Part shown: positions 34,221 through 44,683 of the stretch, in pieces
Layout: every line of letters begins with the position of its first letter
How positions within the stretch are numbered: the stretch's first letter is position 1
From: Achatina immaculata
Taxonomy: Eukaryota > Mollusca > Gastropoda > Stylommatophora > Achatinidae
Direction of reading: 5' to 3'
Assembly: GCA_009760885.1 (NCBI GenBank)
Contig: CM019700.1
Location: 2,223,405 to 2,287,404, forward strand
Length of the DNA stretch: 64,000 nt
Made by a program: the position numbers and the translations under genes
Notes under the pieces: model-generated
Database searches by the model: none
Told to the model about the DNA's origin: nothing
What the model saw: the letters and a program-made list of their open reading frames with translations, nothing else

Positions 34221-37200
34221 GTGAAGACAGTCTTGGAAGGGTGAAGACAGTCTTGGAAGGGTGAAGACAGTCTTGGAAGGGTGAAGACAGTCTTGGAAGG
34301 GTGAAGACAGTCTTGGAAGGGTGAAGACAGTCTTGGAAGGGTGAAGACAGTCTTGGAAGGGTGAAGACAGTCTTGGAAGGGTGAAGACAGTCTTGGAAGG
34401 GTGAAGACAGTCTTGGAAGGGTGAAGACAGTCTTGGAAGGGTGAAGACAGTCTTGGAAGGGTGAAGACAGTCTTGGAAGGGTGAAGACAGTCTTGGAAGG
34501 GTGAAGACAGTCTTGGAAGGGTGAAGACAGTCTTGGAAGGGTGAAGACAGTCTTGGAAGGGTGAAGACAGTCTTGGAAGGGTGAAGACAGTCTTGGAAGG
34601 GTGAAGACAGTCTTGGAAGGGTGAAGACAGTCTTGGAAGGGTGAAGACAGTCTTGGAAGGGTGAAGACAGTCTTGGAAGGGTGAAGACAGTCTTGGAAGG
34701 GTGAAGACAGTCTTGGAAGGGTGAAGACAGTCTTGGAAGGGTGAAGACAGTCTTGGAAGGGTGAAGACAGTCTTGGAAGGGTGAAGACAGTCTTGGAAGG
34801 GTGAAGACAGTCTTGGAAGGGTGAAGACAGTCTTGGAAGGGTGAAGACAGTCTTGGAAGGGTGAAGACAGTCTTGGAAGGGTGAAGACAGTCTTGGAAGG
34901 GTGAAGACAGTCTTGGAAGGGTGAAGACAGTCTTGGAAGGGTGAAGACAGTCTTGGAAGGGTGAAGACAGTCTTGGAAGGGTGAAGACAGTCTTGGAAGG
35001 GTGAAGACAGTCTTGGAAGGGTGAAGACAGTCTTGGAAGGGTGAAGACAGTCTTGGAAGGGTGAAGACAGTCTTGGAAGGGTGAAGACAGTCTTGGAAGG
35101 GTGAAGACAGTCTTGGAAGGGTGAAGACAGTCTTGGAAGGGTGAAGACAGTCTTGGAAGGGTGAAGACAGTCTTGGAAGGGTGAAGACAGTCTTGGAAGG
35201 GTGAAGACAGTCTTGGAAGGGTGAAGACAGTCTTGGAAGGGTGAAGACAGTCTTGGAAGGGTGAAGACAGTCTTGGAAGGGTGAAGACAGTCTTGGAAGG
35301 GTGAAGACAGTCTTGGAAGGGTGAAGACAGTCTTGGAAGGGTGAAGACAGTCTTGGAAGGGTGAAGACAGTCTTGGAAGGGTGAAGACAGTCTTGGAAGG
35401 GTGAAGACAGTCTTGGAAGGGTGAAGACAGTCTTGGAAGGGTGAAGACAGTCTTGGAAGGGTGAAGACAGTCTTGGAAGGGTGAAGACAGTCTTGGAAGG
35501 GTGAAGACAGTCTTGGAAGGGTGAAGACAGTCTTGGAAGGGTGAAGACAGTCTTGGAAGGGTGAAGACAGTCTTGGAAGGGTGAAGACAGTCTTGGAAGG
35601 GTGAAGACAGTCTTGGAAGGGTGAAGACAGTCTTGGAAGGGTGAAGACAGTCTTGGAAGGGTGAAGACAGTCTTGGAAGGGTGAAGACAGTCTTGGAAGG
35701 GTGAAGACAGTCTTGGAAGGGTGAAGACAGTCTTGGAAGGGTGAAGACAGTCTTGGAAGGGTGAAGACAGTCTTGGAAGGGTGAAGACAGTCTTGGAAGG
35801 GTGAAGACAGTCTTGGAAGGGTGAAGACAGTCTTGGAAGGGTGAAGACAGTCTTGGAAGGGTGAAGACAGTCTTGGAAGGGTGAAGACAGTCTTGGAAGG
35901 GTGAAGACAGTCTTGGAAGGGTGAAGACAGTCTTGGAAGGGTGAAGACAGTCTTGGAAGGGTGAAGACAGTCTTGGAAGGGTGAAGACAGTCTTGGAAGG
36001 GTGAAGACAGTCTTGGAAGGGTGAAGACAGTCTTGGAAGGGTGAAGACAGTCTTGGAAGGGTGAAGACAGTCTTGGAAGGGTGAAGACAGTCTTGGAAGG
36101 GTGAAGACAGTCTTGGAAGGGTGAAGACAGTCTTGGAAGGGTGAAGACAGTCTTGGAAGGGTGAAGACAGTCTTGGAAGGGTGAAGACAGTCTTGGAAGG
36201 GTGAAGACAGTCTTGGAAGGGTGAAGACAGTCTTGGAAGGGTGAAGACAGTCTTGGAAGGGTGAAGACAGTCTTGGAAGGGTGAAGACAGTCTTGGAAGG
36301 GTGAAGACAGTCTTGGAAGGGTGAAGACAGTCTTGGAAGGGTGAAGACAGTCTTGGAAGGGTGAAGACAGTCTTGGAAGGGTGAAGACAGTCTTGGAAGG
36401 GTGAAGACAGTCTTGGAAGGGTGAAGACAGTCTTGGAAGGGTGAAGACAGTCTTGGAAGGGTGAAGACAGTCTTGGAAGGGTGAAGACAGTCTTGGAAGG
36501 GTGAAGACAGTCTTGGAAGGGTGAAGACAGTCTTGGAAGGGTGAAGACAGTCTTGGAAGGGTGAAGACAGTCTTGGAAGGGTGAAGACAGTCTTGGAAGG
36601 GTGAAGACAGTCTTGGAAGGGTGAAGACAGTCTTGGAAGGGTGAAGACAGTCTTGGAAGGGTGAAGACAGTCTTGGAAGGGTGAAGACAGTCTTGGAAGG
36701 GTGAAGACAGTCTTGGAAGGGTGAAGACAGTCTTGGAAGGGTGAAGACAGTCTTGGAAGGGTGAAGACAGTCTTGGAAGGGTGAAGACAGTCTTGGAAGG
36801 GTGAAGACAGTCTTGGAAGGGTGAAGACAGTCTTGGAAGGGTGAAGACAGTCTTGGAAGGGTGAAGACAGTCTTGGAAGGGTGAAGACAGTCTTGGAAGG
36901 GTGAAGACAGTCTTGGAAGGGTGAAGACAGTCTTGGAAGGGTGAAGACAGTCTTGGAAGGGTGAAGACAGTCTTGGAAGGGTGAAGACAGTCTTGGAAGG
37001 GTGAAGACAGTCTTGGAAGGGTGAAGACAGTCTTGGAAGGGTGAAGACAGTCTTGGAAGGGTGAAGACAGTCTTGGAAGGGTGAAGACAGTCTTGGAAGG
37101 GTGAAGACAGTCTTGGAAGGGTGAAGACAGTCTTGGAAGGGTGAAGACAGTCTTGGAAGGGTGAAGACAGTCTTGGAAGGGTGAAGACAGTCTTGGAAGG

Positions 37201-37560
37201 GTGAAGACAGTCTTGGAAGGGTGAAGACAGTCTTGGAAGGGTGAAGACAGTCTTGGAAGGGTGAAGACAGTCTTGGAAGGGTGAAGACAGTCTTGGAAGG
37301 GTGAAGACAGTCTTGGAAGGGTGAAGACAGTCTTGGAAGGGTGAAGACAGTCTTGGAAGGGTGAAGACAGTCTTGGAAGGGTGAAGACAGTCTTGGAAGG
37401 GTGAAGACAGTCTTGGAAGGGTGAAGACAGTCTTGGAAGGGTGAAGACAGTCTTGGAAGGGTGAAGACAGTCTTGGAAGGGTGAAGACAGTCTTGGAAGG
37501 GTGAAGACAGTCTTGGAAGGGTGAAGACAGTCTTGGAAGGGTGAAGACAGTCTTGGAAGG
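34221..37560. repeat. 20-bp satellite, 167 identical copies
   Basis: Unit gtgaagacagtcttggaagg repeated without any visible variant for 3,340 bp. Each unit contains the near-palindrome aagac-a-gtctt (5-bp arms). On + every frame is closed (tga). On - no frame has a stop, which creates three spurious open frames of more than 1,140 codons. Left flank is RTE A motif A; right flank is the RTE B C-terminus. Confidence 0.98.
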
Positions 37561-37675
37561 GTACATAATGGGAAAAAGAAAGAGAGGAAGACCAAGGCGA
37601 AGATGGCTGTAAGACATTTTTGATAATCTGCAAATGGATGCATCAGTAGCGGGGCATCTTTGCTTCCCAGGCATG
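37561..37675 (+). pseudogene. RTE family B C-terminal fragment
   Basis: Continues from the last array unit (tcttggaagg) into YIMGKRKRGRPRRRWL, a stop, DNLQMDASVAGHL. An extra T (catctttgc) then breaks the frame. It is equivalent to 2052-2180 and to 50706-50815. Confidence 0.85.
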
Positions 37676-37711
37676 TGCCCAGGTCCTGGGTACCACAGGT
37701 GGGATGTTACA

Positions 37712-38045
37712 CACTACGTACTAGATATTACCCTTAGGTACCAGATACTACGTACTAGATATTACCCTTAGGTACCAGATACTACGTACTAGATATTACC
37801 CTTAGGTACCAAATACTACGTACTAGATATTACCCTTAGGTACCAAATACTACGTACTAGATATTACCCTTAGGTACCAGAATACTACGTACTAGATATT
37901 ACCCTTAGGTACCAAATACTACGTACTAGATATTACCCTTAGGTACCAAATACTACGTACTAGATATTACCCTTAGGTACCAGATACTACGTACTAGATA
38001 TTACCCTTAGGTACCAGATACTACGTACTAGATATTACCTCTAGA
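37712..38045. repeat. 34-bp minisatellite, about 10 copies
   Basis: Unit actacgtactagatattacc + cttaggtaccagat. Nearly homogeneous, with one single-base insertion around 37880. Confidence 0.95.
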
Positions 38046-38059
38046 TACTACTCCTGCCA

Positions 38060-38325
38060 ACTACATGGGTCTTATTTTGGGTGGTGCTCTATGTATGCTA
38101 CATACTACACGAGTATTGTTTTTTATGTCTTGTCAGTACTGCTGTATATATTCATCGTGCAAGTACTGTGCTTGATAAACACGCCAGAACCTGTGCTGAT
38201 AACTTGCTATCCCCGGACTTCATACCGAGATTTGTTATTCTTCATTGCTGCTTATTATTTATGTGATGAGGAGCGGTCAAGCAATCAAGGACAAACGCCA
38301 GCACACATCATCATCATCATCATCT
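38060..38325 (+). repeat. F-family dispersed repeat with (ATC)n tail, copy 2
   Basis: Same ordered blocks as 6865-7236 and the same (CAT)n-ctag ending at 38308-38328. The 34-bp array sits at its 5' side where the block actacgtact occurs, which suggests the array was seeded from the F repeat. Confidence 0.5.
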
Positions 38326-39510
38326 AGATAAAATAGGTAGACCAGCTCCTACAGCAAAAGGATTAGTTCAGTTGAAAGAAAGACCTATAAATGTGAACAT
38401 TGTACAAGCATATGCTCCAGGAGCAGACGGTTCTGAAGAAGATATTCAGACTTTTCACAGTGATTTATAACAAGCCATGAGCCACATCAAATCACATGAA
38501 GTTAATATTATACTCGGCGGTGGTATTAATGCTGCAGTTAGGTATGAAAACGTAGAAGATATAGTAGTGAATTCATGGTCTGAGAATGTGAAACGAGAGG
38601 GGAGATAAATTAATAGACTGGGCAAAAATGCACAACATCATTATCGGAAACATGTGGTTTAAAGAAGATCCGAGAAGAATGGCTACATGGCATATTATCC
38701 TTTAATCGGTTTGACTGCATCCTTATTAATGAAACATTCCGAAACAAAAACATTAACAACAAAAATCACGCTAGGTGCTCACAGGAGTAGTGACCGTAAT
38801 CCATGATGTGGCAAAATAGGAATGAAATTAAAGAAAACGTACAGCAGGATAAGAAAAATAAAACTAGACATGGGCTTATTTAAAAGCAACGAAGAACAAA
38901 AGGACGGATACAGATTATGAACAGGTACAATGCATTAGCAAATATAATACCGAGGAGAAATAATTACCTAAGAGAAAAGGAACAGCAAAGGAGAAATGGA
39001 TGACACCAGAAATACTGCAGCTGGTGGATAAAAGAAGACATTATTTAAAAAAAAGACAAAGGAGAATATGACACGACTAACAAAGAAATAAGAAATAAAT
39101 ACAAACAAGGTAAAGAAGACTGACCAAATAAACAGTACAGACAAACTGAAGACCATCATCATAAAGACTCCAAAAGTATGCTCAAATCAATAAGTGGGCA
39201 GGCAGAACAACAAAATACAACACAGGCTGCTTGAAGTGAAAAAAAATTAGCAGTATGATAATGGGGAAGAGAACACTGTAGAGAGGTGGAGCAAGACCAG
39301 GTCTAATGTCGAATTTAAATAACTGTGATGGACCAGCAGTACTTTAAGAGAAAGTCTTAGATGCCATTAAACACGCGAAGAGAGGGAAAGCTACAGTACC
39401 TGACATAATACCTGTAGAGGAATTAGAAGCCATTGATGAATTCGGTGTAAAAGTAATAATAAAATTGTCGAATGACATTTTAACACGGGATTTAAAATGT
39501 ATAAACTAGG
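38326..39510 (+). pseudogene. RTE family A-like element, degenerate
   Basis: + strand, heavily decayed: VQLKERPINVNIVQAYAPGA, GSEEDIQTF, a damaged GDFNAKVG (LGGGINAAV), KMHNIIIGNMWFKEDPRR, LKKTYSRIRKIKLDMGL, AIKHAKRGKATVPDI and PVEELEAIDEFGVKVI. More than ten stops or frameshifts. It starts directly after an (ATC)n run and ends before the RT catalytic motifs. Confidence 0.8.
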
Positions 39511-39549
39511 AAAAAAGTAGGAACAGAAAGTGCTTTATCTATAGTTGTA

Positions 39550-39601
39550 TTTATTTATGTGGTGAGGAGCGATCAAGCAATCAAGGACAAACACCAGCAC
39601 A

Positions 39602-39644
<43 letters not shown>

Positions 39645-39714
39645 TAGGCAAAATAGGTAGACCAGCTCCTACAGCAAAAGGATTAGTTCAGTTGAAAGAA
39701 AGACCTATAAATGT
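39550..39714 (+). repeat. Direct repeat of 38254-38394
   Basis: ttatttatgtggtgaggagc, tcaagcaatcaaggacaaac, a longer (ATC)n, then the first 60 bp of the RTE A-like element again. It brackets the degenerate RTE. Confidence 0.85.
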
Positions 39715-40272
39715 CTATTTATCGTGAACACTGGATTTAGAGCTAAATGAACTATTAAAATCCACTTTCACAGTTTTGCCAAACACAGTAACTAGGCTAT
39801 CTTAAACGTGACGACAAGCTCGAGTTTAGAGTAAATTGTTGGCCCAAATTATAATTGCACGTAAATAAAGCAAATTATGCATGCACGGTGTGCTAGCAGT
39901 TACAATATGTTACGCGTTGCTAGCAGTGATTAATCTCTAGCTTCAGGAAACCCTGATTCTGTTTGCGATGAAAATCGAAGATGGTCTGATTGTTGCGGCC
40001 CAGCGTTAGTAAATTCTGCCAGATGAGATGGGCAGAAGCTGGAGGCAAACCTCTGATATTTCACGGTAAAGCCTTCACATAAGCCCATGTTAACTGTGGC
40101 AGACATTAAAAAAGTGAATACGGGTTTTGGAGAGCTATGGATCAAACGGGTGTGTGAGAACTCCATACACAAAAGAGAAACAGCCTGATGTTTCGTAATG
40201 CTTGATTATTACCGTATTGTTCATTGTTTGTGGAGTAAACTGTCCATGGTGGGTGTATGGGTTGTATTCTCA
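39715..40272. other. No recognisable gene
   Basis: Unassigned sequence with an 80-codon frame lacking any family signature. Confidence 0.45.
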
Positions 40273-40617
40273 GCATTTGTTCAAGTATGATAATGATTAA
40301 CACCTGATTCGTGTTATTCGATAATTCTGTTATTACTTTTACACCGAACTCATCAATGGCTTCGTATTCCTCTACAGGACAGTCATTATCAATTGCCCCC
40401 CCCCCAAGTCAAGTTCCCCATTACCTCTCCTGACACTGTAACTTGGCTAACGGGGACAAGGCTTTAGGTCCCCCATTTGTGGTGGATTTTGCAGACAATC
40501 TTAATTTCTCGATCCACTTCGGGTCGTTATGCTGGCCATTGTGCCCCACTCTAAGCTCTATAAGGATGCTTGTGTTCCAACAGCATAATAGGGTAGGCTT
40601 CTAAACACACCCTACTC

Positions 40618-40686
<69 letters not shown>

Positions 40687-41581
40687 ATGAATGACGGAAT
40701 AGTTATAATCCGACAGGAGGCGCTCCAGTCACCCGGCTGTAGAAATGAGTAGCCGGCTTCTGTAACATAGTGCCTTGTATATTAGGATATTATTATTATT
40801 ATTAATGTTATTAATATTATTATTATCATTATTATTACTGTTAGCATTCTATTATAGTTGTGATTATTATTGATAAGTACAACGTAGGTAAGAATCGATG
40901 GAAAATTTGAGAACCGGTTGGAGATGAACACTCCCACGGTATTAGTAGTATTACGATAGAATTAAGTAGATGCTTAGAAATGGATGGAACGCCGATAATA
41001 TAGAACGGATTAAGGAAACACGCCCACGTTATAACAGTTCTGACACGACACAACTGAATTGTTAAATCAACAATATGGACACAGACTGACTGACACTGTG
41101 TAAACAGATATCTCCTTAGAGTAAAGTAAACAACTGATACTGAATAAGAAGAGTTTACCAACGAGAGAAAACTGAATAGACAGATTTGAGGCAACACACT
41201 TACTGACAGGTAAGACATATTTGTTAATATTAAGACGCAATTTGCACACTTGAATAGTCCAGCGGACCAATAAGATGACCAAATGGAGTGAACCGACTTT
41301 TCCCAAAGTCCAATCAGTATGTAGTCAACCAGCTGAGCAATAGAAAGATCTAGAGGTGTGTTCTATTGGACAACTGACTTACGATATATAAGCCAGGCAT
41401 GCAGTTTTGAAATGGGAAGACAAATAAGACAGAGAGGAGAGAAAAGAATAATAGAAGGACAGATAGGAGATCAACGACAGATAGAACAAATGGACAAGTA
41501 GAGCTAATAGATATTCAGTAGACAGAGAAGCAGTTTAGAACCAGAAGTAGCTTAGGACAGACAGGAGGAGTGTTTCAAGTT
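40273..41581. repeat. 1.3-kb tandem-duplicated block X, copy 1
   Basis: Contains in order: a short antisense RTE A-like fragment (40280-40385, EEYEAIDEFGVKVITEL on -), an S-like segment (40436-40610), (GA)n 40617-40685, (TTA)n near 40790-40850, then a region with CCAAT at 41267 and 41310, ATTGG at 41365 and TATATAA at 41385. Copy 2 is at 41988-43271, more than 95% similar by eye. Confidence 0.9.
41265..41392 (+). promoter_or_regulatory. Putative Pol II promoter in block X (copy 1)
   Basis: CCAAT (41267-41271), CCAAT (41310-41314), inverted CCAAT (41365-41369) and TATATAA (41385-41391) with plausible spacing. All four are preserved in copy 2, where TATATAA is at 43075-43081. A purine-rich stretch follows. 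The motifs are short, so this is suggestive only. Confidence 0.35.
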
Positions 41582-41987
41582 TCATTCCTTTGCATGTCCC
41601 TTGCGGAACTTTGCCTTCCAAACAGCACTCCTGTAGGCCTCTCGGTTGTGAGCAAGATGGCCTGCTGCTGCTGCATCCATTTCCAGATCATCAACGATGT
41701 CTTGCAGCCATCTTCGTTTCGGTCTTCCTCTTTTTCTTTTTCCCATTATGTATCCTTCCATTACGGTCTTCCCTAAATTATCATGACGTTTAATGTGTCC
41801 AAAATATTTAAGTTTTCTCTCTTTAATCCTCTTTACTAGCCAGCCTTCTTCAATATTAAGCTCTTGTAGTATAGATATATTTGTTCTTTTTTGTGTCCAC
41901 GATATTTGGAGAACTCTTCTATAGGATTTACATTCAAAGGCATTTATGTGTTTCTCAGCTGTTTTGTTAAGTGTCCAGGTCTCACAG
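41582..41987 (-). pseudogene. RTE family B C-terminal region, best-preserved copy
   Basis: The minus strand is nearly open: ETWTLNKTAEKHINAFECKS, RRVLQISWTQKRTNISILQE, GWLVKRIKERKLKYFGHIKR, HDNLGKTVMEGYIMGKKK, RGRPKRRWLQDIVDDLEMDA, AAAGHLAHNREA, AVWKAKFRKGHAKE. No RT catalytic motif is included. It lies exactly between the two X copies. Confidence 0.88.
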
Positions 41988-43271
41988 GCATTTGTTCAAG
42001 TATGATAATGATTAACACCTGATTCGTGTTATTCGACAATTCTACTTTTACACCGAACTCATCAATGGCTCCTAATTCCTCTAAAGGACAGTCACTATCA
42101 CGTGCCCCTAAATCAAGTTCCCCATTACCCCTCCTAACACTGTAACTTGGCTAACGGGGACAAGGCTTTAGGTCCCCCATTTGTGGTGGATTTTGCAGAC
42201 AATCTTAATTTCTCGATCAACTTCGGGTCGTTATGCTGGCCATTGTGTCCCATTCTAAGCTCTATAAAGATGCTTGTGTTCCAACAGCATAACGGGGTAG
42301 GCTTCTAAACACACCCTGCTCGCAGAGAAAGAGAGAGAGAGAGAGAGAGTGAGAGAGAGAGAGAGAGAGAGCATGAATGACGAAATAGTTAGAATCCTAC
42401 AGGAGGCGCTACAGTCACCCTGCTGTAGAAATGAGTAGCTGGCTTCTGTAACATAGTGCCTTGTTTATTAGGATATTATTATTATTATTATTATTATTAA
42501 TGTTATTAATTATTATCATCATTATTGCTGTTAGCATTCTATTATAGTTGTGATTATTATTGATAAGTACAACGTAGGTAAGAATCGATGGAAAATTTGA
42601 GAACCGGTTGGAGAAGAACACTTCCACGGTATTAGTAGTGTTACGATAGAATTAAGTAGATGCTTAGAAATGGATGGAACGCCGATAATATAGAACGGAT
42701 TAAGGAAACACGCCCACGTTATAACAGTTCTGACACGACAAAACTGAATTGTTAAATCAACAATATGGAGACAGACAGGCTGACAATGTGTAAACATATA
42801 TCCCCTTAGAGTAAAGTAAACAACTGATACTGAATAAGAAGAGTTTACCCACGAGAGAAAATTGAATAGACAGATTTGAGGCAACACACTTACTGACAGG
42901 TAAGACATATTTGTTAATATTAAGACGCAAATTGCACACTTGAATAGTCAAGCGGACCAATAAGATGACCAAATGGAGTGAACCGACTTTTCCCAAAGTC
43001 CAATCAGTATGTAGTCAACCAGCTGAGCAATAGAAAGATCTAGAGGTGTGTTCTATTGGACAACTGACTTACGATATATAAGCCAGGCATGCAGTTTTGA
43101 AATGGGAAGACAAAGAAGACAGAGAGGAGAGAAGAGAATAATAGAAGGACAGATAGGAGAGCAACGACAGATAGAACAAATGGACAAGTAGAGCTAATAG
43201 ATATTCAGTAGACAGAGAAGCAGTTTAGAACCAGAAGTAGCTTAGGACAGACAGGAGGAATGTTTCAAGTT
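41988..43271. repeat. 1.3-kb tandem-duplicated block X, copy 2
   Basis: Matches 40273-41581 with a shorter, interrupted (GA)n (42326-42371), a longer (TTA)n, and scattered substitutions. It ends at tgtttcaagtt like copy 1. Promoter-like motifs are retained. Confidence 0.9.
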
Positions 43272-43985
43272 AGAAAGTGATTATTAGTACTGCGTGAGAA
43301 GTGCAGGTTTGATGTTTTGGGAATTTTGTGTAAAATGTTTTCGGAAACGCCTCACTGTGGCACTTGTGAATTTTGTTTGATGAGTATTAAAAGTGAACTA
43401 TAATTTGATTCCGGAACGACCATCCGAGTTTTATAGTGACTATGTGTGTTAAGATTTCAGTCTTGTGGTGAACCATATGGTATCACGTGTGGTGACATTC
43501 TGAAATGTTGAAGTGAACAAACAGAAGAAGTAGTAACTCGCGTTTATGAATTAAAAAGTGACAACGGAGAAGGATAATATTGTCACGGCCACAACGTTTT
43601 ACCAGTGCTATATGAAAGTGCGCTAGACTCATAGCATTTAAACGGCCAAAGTGTGCTGCTGCTATAAGTGACAATCGCCATCACTCAAAGTCCAGCAATA
43701 TAATCAGAACACAATATACATATATTAATTAAAATCATCAAGTCAAGTGGCAGAATTATCAGACATTATTAATCAGAGAACATTTCAATCATTAGTATAT
43801 AAATCACAGCCTTATACGTACAGTGTTATTATACCTCTTCTGAAGCTAGAGGAAGGAAAGTCGGGCAGGAGTGGTGGTGAACACAGTGTGTACCGACAGG
43901 TCAAGAAATATGGATACTAACACCATGTCTTCTAGCTGCCTCTATGGTATATCAGAGCTATATTTACCTTTCCAATCTGCTCGCA
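43272..43985. other. Unassigned sequence downstream of block X
   Basis: AT-rich, follows the promoter-like motifs of X copy 2. No ORF above 75 codons and no recognisable RNA. Confidence 0.4.
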
Positions 43986-43989
43986 GAAG

Positions 43990-44660
43990 AAAATAAAACA
44001 ACAGTTGTATATATATACATAGAAGGGACAGATATTGAGGAAGTCAATCAATTTGCATACCTTGGCCGCTACATAGACCAAGATGGTGACACTAGAAAGG
44101 AAGTTAGAATCAGAATTGCAAAAGCAGCATCGATCTTCAAGAATCTTGAGAACATATGAAATTCAAAAGTTATAAAGCACAAAAACCAAGTTAAGACTGT
44201 TCAATTCAAATGTAATATCCACCCTTATTTATGCATTCGAAAGCTGGAAAACAACTAAAGAAACAGACAATAAATTAGACTCTTTTGAAAACAAATGCCT
44301 AAGGAAAATACTCGGCATCAAGTGGAACGAATTTAAGAATAATGCAGAGATAACACAGATGACTGAACAACAACCAGTCTCACGGGTGATCAGGAAAAGG
44401 AGATGGACATATGTTGGTCACGTGATGAGAAGAAATGATCAGAGAATCCCAAAATAAGCTATCAAGTGGAACACAACAGGCCAAAGAAAAAGAGGCAGAC
44501 CGCGTGAATCTCTGAAGAGGACATTGTTAAGAGAGGGCAAATTAACAGGCATAAAATCCCTTGATGAGGTTGAAAGACTCGCCGAAGACAGGAAAAATTG
44601 GCGAACTACTTTGCGAGCCCTGTGTAACGTTTAACGGCATGGGAAGGATATAAGATAAGA
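43990..44660 (+). pseudogene. RTE family C C-terminal region
   Basis: + strand: GTDIEEVNQFAYLGRYIDQD, RKEVRIRIAKAASIFKNLEN, then frameshifted KLRLFNSNVISTLIYAFESW, KCLRKILGIKWNEF, RWTYVGHVMRRNDQRIPK, RGRPRESLKRTLLREGKL, KSLDEVERLAED, TTLRALCNV stop near 44634, and the 3' terminus cggcatgggaaggatataa. Compared with the 18.8-kb copy it has about four breaks. The RT catalytic part is absent. Confidence 0.87.
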
Positions 44661-44683
44661 AATTATATATATATATATATTTA

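Noticed and set aside
34185..37674. Three minus-strand open frames of more than 1,140 codons (SKTVFTLPRLSSPFQDCLHP repeats)
   Set aside because: They exist only because the reverse complement of the 20-bp unit has no stop in any frame. All three frames are equally open, and the start and end residues come from unrelated RTE flanks.
38968..39162. Hydrophobic minus-strand frame (VFFTLFVFISYFFV) as a membrane protein
   Set aside because: Complement of the A-rich coding strand of the decayed RTE A-like copy. The same effect explains other Phe/Leu-rich antisense frames opposite RTE elements.
40273..43271. LTR retrotransposon with X blocks as LTRs
   Set aside because: No TG..CA ends, primer-binding site, gag/pol or integrase recognised. 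The 406-bp interior is an antisense RTE B fragment, and X itself contains an RTE piece and microsatellites.
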